Of a stretch of DNA of 64,000 bases, positions 25,314-37,213 are shown piece after piece (position 1 is the stretch's first letter; each line of letters starts with the position of its first letter). Location: positions 124,001 through 188,000 of the forward strand of contig NW_024609928.1 of the NCBI RefSeq assembly GCF_016920785.2. The letters are read 5' to 3'. A model generated the notes under the pieces. That model ran no database searches, was not told the DNA's origin, and was given only the letters and a program-made list of their open reading frames with translations. Origin of the DNA: Ixodes scapularis. Lineage: Eukaryota > Arthropoda > Arachnida > Ixodida > Ixodidae. Position numbers and translations under genes: made by a program.

Positions 25314-28300
25314 CTCAAAAAGATCTTCTCGCTTTGACCCGTTGCATTTGGCCGTTTCCCGTTTCGTCCTTCGTAATTCAACGCCCTTCATTTGAGCCCG
25401 TTCTCCTTTCGCGCTTCTCACTTTGCCCTTCTCAAAACAAGCATTCTCAAAAAGATCTTTTCGCTTTGAGCCGTTGCATTTGGCCGTTTCCCGTTTCGTC
25501 CTTCGTAATTCACCGCCCTTCATTTGAGCCCGTTCTCCTTTCGCGCTTCTCACTTTGCCCTTCTCAAAACAAGCATTCTCAAAAAGATCTTCTCGCTTTG
25601 ACCCGTTGCATTTGGCCGTTTCCCGTTTCGTCCTTCGTAATTCAACGCCCTTCATTTGAGCCCGTTCTCCTTTCGCGCTTCTCACTTTGCCCTTCTCAAA
25701 ACAAGCATTCTCAAAAAGATCTTCTCGCTTTGACCCGTTGCATTTGGCCGTTTCCCGTTTCGTCCTTCGTAATTCGACGCCCTTCATTTGAGCCCGTTCT
25801 CCTTTCGCGCTTCTCACTTTGCCCTTCTCAAAACAAGCATTCTCAAAAAGATCTTTTCGCTTTGAGCCGTTGCATTTGGCCGTTTCCCGTTTCGTCCTTC
25901 GTAATTCAACGCCCTTCATTTGAGCCCGTTCTCCTTTCGCGCTTCTCACTTTGCCCTTCTCAAAACAAGCATTCTCAAAAAGATCTTCTCGCTTTGACCC
26001 GTTGCATTTGGCCGTTTCCCGTTTCGTCCTTCGTAATTCAACGCCCTTCATTTGAGCCCGTTCTCCTTTCGCGCTTCTCACTTTGCCCTTCTCAAAACAA
26101 GCATTCTCAAAAAGATCTTCTCGCTTTGACCCGTTGCATTTGGCCGTTTCCCGTTTCGTCCTTCGTAATTCGACGCCCTTCATTTGAGCCCGTTCTCCTT
26201 TCGCGCTTCTCACTTTGCCCTTCTCAAAACAAGCATTCTCAAAAAGATCTTTTCGATTTGAGCCGTTGCATTTGGCCGTTTCCCGTTTCGTCCTTCGTAA
26301 TTCAACGCCCTTCATTTGAGCCCGTTCTCCTTTCGCGCTTCTCACTTTGCCCTTCTCAAAACAAGCATTCTCAAAAAGATCTTCTCGCTTTGACCCGTTG
26401 CATTTGGCCGTTTCCCGTTTCGTCCTTCGTAATTCGACGCCCTTCATTTGAGCCCGTTCTCCTTTCGCGCTTCTCACTTTGCCCTTCTCAAAACAAGCAT
26501 TCTCAAAAAGATCTTTTCGATTTGAGCCGTTGCATTTGGCCGTTTCCCGTTTCGTCCTTCGTAATTCGACGCCCTTCATTTGAGCCCGTTCTCCTTTCGC
26601 GCTTCTCACTTTGCCCTTCTCAAAACAAGCATTCTCAAAAAGATCTTCTCGCTTTGACCCGTTGCATTTGGCCGTTTCCCGTTTCGTCCTTCGTAATTCG
26701 ACGCCCTTCATTTGAGCCCGTTCTCCTTTCGCGCTTCTCACTTTGCCCTTCTCAAAACAAGCATTCTCAAAAAGATCTTTTCGATTTGAGCCGTTGCATT
26801 TGGCCGTTTCCCGTTTCGTCCTTCGTAATTCGACGCCCTTCATTTGAGCCCGTTCTCCTTTCGCGCTTCTCACTTTGCCCTTCTCAAAACAAGCATTCTC
26901 AAAAAGATCTTCTCGCTTTGACCCGTTGCATTTGGCCGTTTCCCGTTTCGTCCTTCGTAATTCAACGCCCTTCATTTGAGCCCGTTCTCCTTTCGCGCTT
27001 CTCACTTTGCCCTTCTCAAAACAAGCATTCTCAAAAAGATCTTTTCGCTTTGAGCCGTTGCATTTGGCCGTTTCCCGTTTCGTCCTTCGTAATTCAACGC
27101 CCTTCATTTGAGCCCGTTCTCCTTTCGCGCTTCTCACTTTGCCCTTCTCAAAACAAGCATTCTCAAAAAGATCTTCTCGCTTTGACCCGTTGCATTTGGC
27201 CGTTTCCCGTTTCGTCCTTCGTAATTCACCGCCCTTCATTTGAGCCCGTTCTCCTTTCGCGCTTCTCACTTTGCCCTTCTCAAAACAAGCATTCTCAAAA
27301 AGATCTTTTCGCTTTGAGCCGTTGCATTTGGCCGTTTCCCGTTTCGTCCTTCGTAATTCAACGCCCTTCATTTGAGCCCGTTCTCCTTTCGCGCTTCTCA
27401 CTTTGCCCTTCTCAAAACAAGCATTCTCAAAAAGATCTTCTCGCTTTGACCCGTTGCATTTGGCCGTTTCCCGTTTCGTCCTTCGTAATTCGACGCCCTT
27501 CATTTGAGCCCGTTCTCCTTTCGCGCTTCTCACTTTGCCCTTCTCAAAACAAGCATTCTCAAAAAGATCTTTTCGATTTGAGCCGTTGCATTTGGCCGTT
27601 TCCCGTTTCGTCCTTCGTAATTCGACGCCCTTCATTTGAGCCCGTTCTCCTTTCGCGCTTCTCACTTTGCCCTTCTCAAAACAAGCATTCTCAAAAAGAT
27701 CTTCTCGCTTTGACCCGTTGCATTTGGCCGTTTCCCGTTTCGTCCTTCGTAATTCAACGCCCTTCATTTGAGCCCGTTCTCCTTTCGCGCTTCTCACTTT
27801 GCCCTTCTCAAAACAAGCATTCTCAAAAAGATCTTTTCGCTTTGAGCCGTTGCATTTGGCCGTTTCCCGTTTCGTCCTTCGTAATTCAACGCCCTTCATT
27901 TGAGCCCGTTCTCCTTTCGCGCTTCTCACTTTGCCCTTCTCAAAACAAGCATTCTCAAAAAGATCTTCTCGCTTTGACCCGTTGCATTTGGCCGTTTCCC
28001 GTTTCGTCCTTCGTAATTCGACGCCCTTCATTTGAGCCCGTTCTCCTTTCGCGCTTCTCACTTTGCCCTTCTCAAAACAAGCATTCTCAAAAAGATCTTT
28101 TCGATTTGAGCCGTTGCATTTGGCCGTTTCCCGTTTCGTCCTTCGTAATTCAACGCCCTTCATTTGAGCCCGTTCTCCTTTCGCGCTTCTCACTTTGCCC
28201 TTCTCAAAACAAGCATTCTCAAAAACATCTTCTCGCTTTGACCCGTTGCATTTGGCCGTTTCCCGTTTCGTCCTTCGTAATTCAACGCCCTTCATTTGAG

Positions 28301-29284
28301 CCCGTTCTCCTTTCGCGCTTCTCACTTTGCCCTTCTCAAAACAAGCATTCTCAAAAAGATCTTTTCGCTTTGAGCCGTTGCATTTGGCCGTTTCCCGTTT
28401 CGTCCTTCGTAATTCGACGCCCTTCATTTGAGCCCGTTCTCCTTTCGCGCTTCTCACTTTGCCCTTCTCAAAACAAGCATTCTCAAAAAGATCTTTTCGA
28501 TTTGAGCCGTTGCATTTGGCCGTTTCCCGTTTCGTCCTTCGTAATTCGACGCCCTTCATTTGAGCCCGTTCTCCTTTCGCGCTTCTCACTTTGCCCTTCT
28601 CAAAACAAGCATTCTCAAAAAGATCTTTTCGCTTTGAGCCGTTGCATTTGGCCGTTTCCCGTTTCGTCCTTCGTAATTCACCGCCCTTCATTTGAGCCCG
28701 TTCTCCTTTCGCGCTTCTCACTTTGCCCTTCTCAAAACAAGCATTCTCAAAAAGATCTTCTCGCTTTGACCCGTTGCATTTGGCCGTTTCCCGTTTCGTC
28801 CTTCGTAATTCAACGCCCTTCATTTGAGCCCGTTCTCCTTTCGCGCTTCTCACTTTGCCCTTCTCAAAACAAGCATTCTCAAAAAGATCTTTTCGCTTTG
28901 AGCCGTTGCATTTGGCCGTTTCCCGTTTCGTCCTTCGTAATTCACCGCCCTTCATTTGAGCCCGTTCTCCTTTCGCGCTTCTCACTTTGCCCTTCTCAAA
29001 ACAAGCATTCTCAAAAAGATCTTCTCGCTTTGACCCGTTGCATTTGGCCGTTTCCCGTTTCGTCCTTCGTAATTCAACGCCCTTCATTTGAGCCCGTTCT
29101 CCTTTCGCGCTTCTCACTTTGCCCTTCTCAAAACAAGCATTCTCAAAAAGATCTTCTCGCTTTGACCCGTTGCATTTGGCCGTTTCCCGTTTCGTCCTTC
29201 GTAATTCGACGCCCTTCATTTGAGCCCGTTCTCCTTTCGCGCTTCTCACTTTGCCCTTCTCAAAACAAGCATTCTCAAAAAGAT
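25314..29284 (+). repeat. Region of alternating 125C and 125G monomers (dimer-like)
   Basis: Monomer ends of the type CTTCTCGCTTTGACC alternate with ends CTTTTCGCTTTGAGC or CTTTTCGATTTGAGC, producing an irregular 264-bp dimer. In this stretch 125C is always coupled to 115C, and 119A always to 115T. Occasional doublets break the alternation, for example near 25.7 and 26.1 kb. One private change in the otherwise invariant A-tract, AAAAACATC, is seen near 28227. Boundaries are approximate. Confidence 0.65.
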
Positions 29285-30889
29285 CTTTTCGCTTTGAGCC
29301 GTTGCATTTGGCCGTTTCCCGTTTCGTCCTTCGTAATTCACCGCCCTTCATTTGAGCCCGTTCTCCTTTCGCGCTTCTCACTTTGCCCTTCTCAAAACAA
29401 GCATTCTCAAAAAGATCTTTTCGCTTTGAGCCGTTGCATTTGGCCGTTTCCCGTTTCGTCCTTCGTAATTCAACGCCCTTCATTTGAGCCCGTTCTCCTT
29501 TCGCGCTTCTCACTTTGCCCTTCTCAAAACAAGCATTCTCAAAAAGATCTTCTCGCTTTGACCCGTTGCATTTGGCCGTTTCCCGTTTCGTCCTTCGTAA
29601 TTCACCGCCCTTCATTTGAGCCCGTTCTCCTTTTGCGCTTCTCACTTTGCCCTTCTCAAAACAAGCATTCTCAAAAAGATCTTTTCGCTTTGAGCCGTTG
29701 CATTTGGCCGTTTCCCGTTTCGTCCTTCGTAATTCAACGCCCTTCATTTGAGCCCGTTCTCCTTTCGCGCTTCTCACTTTGCCCTTCTCAAAACAAGCAT
29801 TCTCAAAAAGATCTTTTCGCTTTGAGCCGTTGCATTTGGCCGTTTCCCGTTTCGTCCTTCGTAATTCAACGCCCTTCATTTGAGCCCGTTCTCCTTTCGC
29901 GCTTCTCACTTTGCCCTTCTCAAAACAAGCATTCTCAAAAAGATCTTTTCGCTTTGAGCCGTTGCATTTGGCCGTTTCCCGTTTCGTCCTTCGTAATTCG
30001 ACGCCCTTCATTTGAGCCCGTTCTCCTTTCGCGCTTCTCACTTTGCCCTTCTCAAAACAAGCATTCTCAAAAAGATCTTTTCGCTTTGAGCCGTTGCATT
30101 TGGCCGTTTCCCGTTTCGTCCTTCGTAATTCAACGCCCTTCATTTGAGCCCGTTCTCCTTTCGCGCTTCTCACTTTGCCCTTCTCAAAACAAGCATTCTC
30201 AAAAAGATCTTTTCGCTTTGAGCCGTTGCATTTGGCCGTTTCCCGTTTCGTCCTTCGTAATTCGACGCCCTTCATTTGAGCCCGTTCTCCTTTCGCGCTT
30301 CTCACTTTGCCCTTCTCAAAACAAGCATTCTCAAAAAGATCTTTTCGCTTTGAGCCGTTGCATTTGGCCGTTTCCCGTTTCGTCCTTCGTAATTCAACGC
30401 CCTTCATTTGAGCCCGTTCTCCTTTCGCGCTTCTCACTTTGCCCTTCTCAAAACAAGCATTCTCAAAAAGATCTTTTCGCTTTGAGCCGTTGCATTTGGC
30501 CGTTTCCCGTTTCGTCCTTCGTAATTCGACGCCCTTCATTTGAGCCCGTTCTCCTTTCGCGCTTCTCACTTTGCCCTTCTCAAAAGAAGCATTCTCAAAA
30601 AGATCTTTTCGCTTTGAGCCGTTGCATTTGGCCGTTTCCCGTTTCGTCCTTCGTAATTCACCGCCCTTCATTTGAGCCCGTTCTCCTTTCGCGCTTCTCA
30701 CTTTGCCCTTCTCAAAACAAGCATTCTCAAAAAGATCTTTTCGCTTTGAGCCGTTGCATTTGGCCGTTTCCCGTTTCGTCCTTCGTAATTCAACGCCCTT
30801 CATTTGAGCCCGTTCTCCTTTCGCGCTTCTCACTTTGCCCTTCTCAAAACAAGCATTCTCAAAAAGATCTTTTCGCTTTGAGCCGTTGC

Positions 30890-32209
30890 ATTTGGCCGTT
30901 TCCCGTTTCGTCCTTCGTAATTCGACGCCCTTCATTTGAGCCCGTTCTCCTTTCGCGCTTCTCACTTTGCCCTTCTCAAAACAAGCATTCTCAAAAAGAT
31001 CTTTTCGCTTTGAGCCGTTGCATTTGGCCGTTTCCCGTTTCGTCCTTCGTAATTCACCGCCCTTCATTTGAGCCCGTTCTCCTTTCGCGCTTCTCACTTT
31101 GCCCTTCTCAAAACAAGCATTCTCAAAAAGATCTTTTCGCTTTGAGCCGTTGCATTTGGCCGTTTCCCGTTTCGTCCTTCGTAATTCAACGCCCTTCATT
31201 TGAGCCCGTTCTCCTTTCGCGCTTCTCACTTTGCCCTTCTCAAAACAAGCATTCTCAAAAAGATCTTTTCGCTTTGAGCCGTTGCATTTGGCCGTTTCCC
31301 GTTTCGTCCTTCGTAATTCAACGCCCTTCATTTGAGCCCGTTCTCCTTTCGCGCTTCTCACTTTGCCCTTCTCAAAACAAGCATTCTCAAAAAGATCTTT
31401 TCGCTTTGAGCCGTTGCATTTGGCCGTTTCCCGTTTCGTCCTTCGTAATTCAACGCCCTTCATTTGAGCCCGTTCTCCTTTCGCGCTTCTCACTTTGCCC
31501 TTCTCAAAACAAGCATTCTCAAAAAGATCTTTTCGCTTTGAGCCGTTGCATTTGGCCGTTTCCCGTTTCGTCCTTCGTAATTCGACGCCCTTCATTTGAG
31601 CCCGTTCTCCTTTCGCGCTTCTCACTTTGCCCTTCTCAAAACAAGCATTCTCAAAAAGATCTTTTCGCTTTGAGCCGTTGCATTTGGCCGTTTCCCGTTT
31701 CGTCCTTCGTAATTCACCGCCCTTCATTTGAGCCCGTTCTCCTTTCGCGCTTCTCACTTTGCCCTTCTCAAAACAAGCATTCTCAAAAAGATCTTTTCGC
31801 TTTGAGCCGTTGCATTTGGCCGTTTCCCGTTTCGTCCTTCGTAATTCAACGCCCTTCATTTGAGCCCGTTCTCCTTTCGCGCTTCTCACTTTGCCCTTCT
31901 CAAAACAAGCATTCTCAAAAAGATCTTTTCGCTTTGAGCCGTTGCATTTGGCCGTTTCCCGTTTCGTCCTTCGTAATTCAACGCCCTTCATTTGAGCCCG
32001 TTCTCCTTTCGCGCTTCTCACTTTGCCCTTCTCAAAACAAGCATTCTCAAAAAGATCTTTTCGCTTTGAGCCGTTGCATTTGGCCGTTTCCCGTTTCGTC
32101 CTTCGTAATTCAACGCCCTTCATTTGAGCCCGTTCTCCTTTCGCGCTTCTCACTTTGCCCTTCTCAAAACAAGCATTCTCAAAAAGATCTTCTCGCTTTG
32201 AGCCGTTGC
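30890..32209 (+). repeat. Pentameric higher-order repeat (660 bp), two units
   Basis: Monomers ordered CGA, CAC, CAA, CAA, CAA at sites 34-36 occur twice (30890-31549 and 31550-32209), all but the last with 115T. The pentamer composition differs from that at 23.8-25.1 kb, so the two pentamers arose separately. The rare AAAAGAAGC variant (93G) occurs at 30586 and 32434, 14 monomers apart, flanking this block. Confidence 0.7.
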
Positions 32210-34189
32210 ATTTGGCCGTTTCCCGTTTCGTCCTTCGTAATTCGACGCCCTTCATTTGAGCCCGTTCTCCTTTCGCGCTTCTCACTTTGCCCTTCTCAAA
32301 ACAAGCATTCTCAAAAAGATCTTTTCGCTTTGAGCCGTTGCATTTGGCCGTTTCCCGTTTCGTCCTTCGTAATTCGACGCCCTTCATTTGAGCCCGTTCT
32401 CCTTTCGCGCTTCTCACTTTGCCCTTCTCAAAAGAAGCATTCTCAAAAAGATCTTTTCGCTTTGAGCCGTTGCATTTGGCCGTTTCCCGTTTCGTCCTTC
32501 GTAATTCAACGCCCTTCATTTGAGCCCGTTCTCCTTTCGCGCTTCTCACTTTGCCCTTCTCAAAACAAGCATTCTCAAAAAGATCTTTTCGCTTTGAGCC
32601 GTTGCATTTGGCCGTTTCCCGTTTCGTCCTTCGTAATTCGACGCCCTTCATTTGAGCCCGTTCTCCTTTCGCGCTTCTCACTTTGCCCTTCTCAGAACAA
32701 GCATTCTCAAAAAGATCTTCTCGCTTTGAGCCGTTGCATTTGGCCGTTTCCCGTTTCGTCCTTCGTAATTCAACGCCCTTCATTTGAGCCCGTTCTCCTT
32801 TCGCGCTTCTCACTTTGCCCTTCTCAAAACAAGCATTCTCAAAAAGATCTTTTCGCTTTGAGCCGTTGCATTTGGCCGTTTCCCGTTTCGTCCTTCGTAA
32901 TTCAACGCCCTTCATTTGAGCCCGTTCTCCTTTCGCGCTTCTCACTTTGCCCTTCTCAAAACAAGCATTCTCAAAAAGATCTTTTCGCTTTGAGCCGTTG
33001 CATTTGGCCGTTTCCCGTTTCGTCCTTCGTAATTCGACGCCCTTCATTTGAGCCCGTTCTCCTTTCGCGCTTCTCACTTTGCCCTTCTCAAAACAAGCAT
33101 TCTCAAAAAGATCTTTTCGCTTTGAGCCGTTGCATTTGGCCGTTTCCCGTTTCGTCCTTCGTAATTCAACGCCCTTCATTTGAGCCCGTTCTCCTTTCGC
33201 GCTTCTCACTTTGCCCTTCTCAAAACAAGCATTCTCAAAAAGATCTTTTCGCTTTGAGCCGTTGCATTTGGCCGTTTCCCGTTTCGTCCTTCGTAATTCA
33301 ACGCCCTTCATTTGAGCCCGTTCTCCTTTCGCGCTTCTCACTTTGCCCTTCTCAAAACAAGCATTCTCAAAAAGATCTTCTCGCTTTGACCCGTTGCATT
33401 TGGCCGTTTCCCGTTTCGTCCTTCGTAATTCAACGCCCTTCATTTGAGCCCGTTCTCCTTTCGCGCTTCTCACTTTGCCCTTCTCAAAACAAGCATTCTC
33501 AAAAAGATCTTCTCGCTTTGAGCCGTTGCATTTGGCCGTTTCCCGTTTCGTCCTTCGTAATTCAACGCCCTTCATTTGAGCCCGTTCTCCTTTCGCGCTT
33601 CTCACTTTGCCCTTCTCAAAACAAGCATTCTCAAAAAGATCTTTTCGCTTTGAGCCGTTGCATTTGGCCGTTTCCCGTTTCGTCCTTCGTAATTCGACGC
33701 CCTTCATTTGAGCCCGTTCTCCTTTCGCGCTTCTCACTTTGCCCTTCTCAAAACAAGCATTCTCAAAAAGATCTTCTCGCTTTGAGCCGTTGCATTTGGC
33801 CGTTTCCCGTTTCGTCCTTCGTAATTCAACGCCCTTCATTTGAGCCCGTTCTCCTTTCGCGCTTCTCACTTTGCCCTTCTCAAAACAAGCATTCTCAAAA
33901 AGATCTTCTCGCTTTGAGCCGTTGCATTTGGCCGTTTCCCGTTTCGTCCTTCGTAATTCAACGCCCTTCATTTGAGCCCGTTCTCCTTTCGCGCTTCTCA
34001 CTTTGCCCTTCTCAAAACAAGCATTCTCAAAAAGATCTTCTCGCTTTGAGCCGTTGCATTTGGCCGTTTCCCGTTTCGTCCTTCGTAATTCAACGCCCTT
34101 CATTTGAGCCCGTTCTCCTTTCGCCCTTCTCACTTTGCCCTTCTCAAAACAAGCATTCTCAAAAAGATCTTTTCGCTTTGAGCCGTTGC

Positions 34190-36169
34190 ATTTGGCCGTT
34201 TCCCGTTTCGTCCTTCGTAATTCACCGCCCTTCATTTGAGCCCGTTCTCCTTTCGCGCTTCTCACTTTGCCCTTCTCAAAACAAGCATTCTCAAAAAGAT
34301 CTTTTCGCTTTGAGCCGTTGCATTTGGCCGTTTCCCGTTTCGTCCTTCGTAATTCAACGCCCTTCATTTGAGCCCGTTCTCCTTTCGCCCTTCTCACTTT
34401 GCCCTTCTCAAAACAAGCATTCTCAAAAAGATCTTCTCGCTTTGAGCCGTTGCATTTGGCCGTTTCCCGTTTCGTCCTTCGTAATTCAACGCCCTTCATT
34501 TGAGCCCGTTCTCCTTTCGCGCTTCTCACTTTGCCCTTCTCAAAACAAGCATTCTCAAAAAGATCTTTTCGCTTTGAGCCGTTGCATTTGGCCGTTTCCC
34601 GTTTCGTCCTTCGTAATTCAACGCCCTTCATTTGAGCCCGTTCTCCTTTCGCCCTTCTCACTTTGCCCTTCTCAAAACAAGCATTCTCAAAAAGATCTTC
34701 TCGCTTTGAGCCGTTGCATTTGGCCGTTTCCCGTTTCGTCCTTCGTAATTCACCGCCCTTCATTTGAGCCCGTTCTCCTTTCGCGCTTCTCACTTTGCCC
34801 TTCTCAAAACAAGCATTCTCAAAAAGATCTTTTCGCTTTGAGCCGTTGCATTTGGCCGTTTCCCGTTTCGTCCTTCGTAATTCAACGCCCTTCATTTGAG
34901 CCCGTTCTCCTTTCGCCCTTCTCACTTTGCCCTTCTCAAAACAAGCATTCTCAAAAAGATCTTCTCGCTTTGAGCCGTTGCATTTGGCCGTTTCCCGTTT
35001 CGTCCTTCGTAATTCAACGCCCTTCATTTGAGCCCGTTCTCCTTTCGCGCTTCTCACTTTGCCCTTCTCAAAACAAGCATTCTCAAAAAGATCTTTTCGC
35101 TTTGAGCCGTTGCATTTGGCCGTTTCCCGTTTCGTCCTTCGTAATTCAACGCCCTTCATTTGAGCCCGTTCTCCTTTCGCCCTTCTCACTTTGCCCTTCT
35201 CAAAACAAGCATTCTCAAAAAGATCTTCTCGCTTTGAGCCGTTGCATTTGGCCGTTTCCCGTTTCGTCCTTCGTAATTCACCGCCCTTCATTTGAGCCCG
35301 TTCTCCTTTCGCGCTTCTCACTTTGCCCTTCTCAAAACAAGCATTCTCAAAAAGATCTTTTCGCTTTGAGCCGTTGCATTTGGCCGTTTCCCGTTTCGTC
35401 CTTCGTAATTCAACGCCCTTCATTTGAGCCCGTTCTCCTTTCGCCCTTCTCACTTTGCCCTTCTCAAAACAAGCATTCTCAAAAAGATCTTCTCGCTTTG
35501 AGCCGTTGCATTTGGCCGTTTCCCGTTTCGTCCTTCGTAATTCAACGCCCTTCATTTGAGCCCGTTCTCCTTTCGCGCTTCTCACTTTGCCCTTCTCAAA
35601 ACAAGCATTCTCAAAAAGATCTTTTCGCTTTGAGCCGTTGCATTTGGCCGTTTCCCGTTTCGTCCTTCGTAATTCAACGCCCTTCATTTGAGCCCGTTCT
35701 CCTTTCGCCCTTCTCACTTTGCCCTTCTCAAAACAAGCATTCTCAAAAAGATCTTCTCGCTTTGAGCCGTTGCATTTGGCCGTTTCCCGTTTCGTCCTTC
35801 GTAATTCACCGCCCTTCATTTGAGCCCGTTCTCCTTTCGCGCTTCTCACTTTGCCCTTCTCAAAACAAGCATTCTCAAAAAGATCTTTTCGCTTTGAGCC
35901 GTTGCATTTGGCCGTTTCCCGTTTCGTCCTTCGTAATTCAACGCCCTTCATTTGAGCCCGTTCTCCTTTCGCCCTTCTCACTTTGCCCTTCTCAAAACAA
36001 GCATTCTCAAAAAGATCTTCTCGCTTTGAGCCGTTGCATTTGGCCGTTTCCCGTTTCGTCCTTCGTAATTCAACGCCCTTCATTTGAGCCCGTTCTCCTT
36101 TCGCGCTTCTCACTTTGCCCTTCTCAAAACAAGCATTCTCAAAAAGATCTTTTCGCTTTGAGCCGTTGC
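34190..36169 (+). repeat. Tetrameric higher-order repeat (528 bp), 3.75 units
   Basis: The four-monomer pattern is 36C with 68G and 115T; 36A with 68C; 36A with 68G and 115T; 36A with 68C. CACCG monomers start at 34190, 34718, 35246 and 35774, exactly 528 bp apart. The fourth unit lacks its last monomer: the one at 36170 is a 35G type with TTGACCCCG. The 68C variant (TCGCCCTT) first appears in this part of the window, at 34125. Confidence 0.8.
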
Positions 36170-37213
36170 ATTTGGCCGTTTCCCGTTTCGTCCTTCGTAA
36201 TTCGACGCCCTTCATTTGACCCCGTTCTCCTTTCGCGCTTCTCACTTTGCCCTTCTCAAAACAAGCATTCTCAAAAAGATCTTCTCGCTTTGAGCCGTTG
36301 CATTTGGCCGTTTCCCGTTTCGTCCTTCGTAATTCAACGCCCTTCATTTGAGCCCGTTCTCCTTTCGCGCTTCTCACTTTGCCCTTCTCAAAACAAGCAT
36401 TCTCAAAAAGATCTTCTCGCTTTGAGCCGTTGCATTTGGCCGTTTCCCGTTTCGTCCTTCGTAATTCAACGCCCTTCATTTGAGCCCGTTCTCCTTTCGC
36501 GCTTCTCACTTTGCCCTTCTCAAAACAAGCATTCTCAAAAAGATCTTCTCGCTTTGAGCCGTTGCATTTGGCCGTTTCCCGTTTCGTCCTTCGTAATTCA
36601 ACGCCCTTCATTTGAGCCCGTTCTCCTTTCGCCCTTCTCACTTTGCCCTTCTCAAAACAAGCATTCTCAAAAAGATCTTTTCGCTTTGAGCCGTTGCATT
36701 TGGCCGTTTCCCGTTTCGTCCTTCGTAATTCACCGCCCTTCATTTGAGCCGGTTCTCCTTTCGCGCTTCTCACTTTGCCCTTCTCAAAACAAGCATTCTC
36801 AAAAAGATCTTTTCGCTTTGAGCCGTTGCATTTGGCCGTTTCCCGTTTCGTCCTTCGTAATTCAACGCCCTTCATTTGAGCCCGTTCTCCTTTCGCCCTT
36901 CTCACTTTGCCCTTCTCAAAACAAGCATTCTTAAAAAGATCTTTTCGCTTTGAGCCGTTGCATTTGGCCGTTTCCCGTTTCGTCCTTCGTAATTCAACGC
37001 CCTTCATTTGAGCCCGTTCTCCTTTCGCCCTTCTCACTTTGCCCTTCTCAAAACAAGCATTCTCAAAAAGATCTTCTCGCTTTGAGCCGTTGCATTTGGC
37101 CGTTTCCCGTTTCGTCCTTCGTAATTCAACGCCCTTCATTTGAGCCCGTTCTCCTTTCGCGCTTCTCACTTTGCCCTTCTCAAAACAAGCATTCTCAAAA
37201 AGATCTTCTCGCT

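Noticed and set aside
4874..36934. Open frame of about 10,700 codons on the + strand (and further ones at 121-4803 and 36950-50056)
   Set aside because: They start at TTG codons within a monomer, end at chance substitutions or frameshifts, and the + strand has virtually no ATG. They follow from a repeat length divisible by three.
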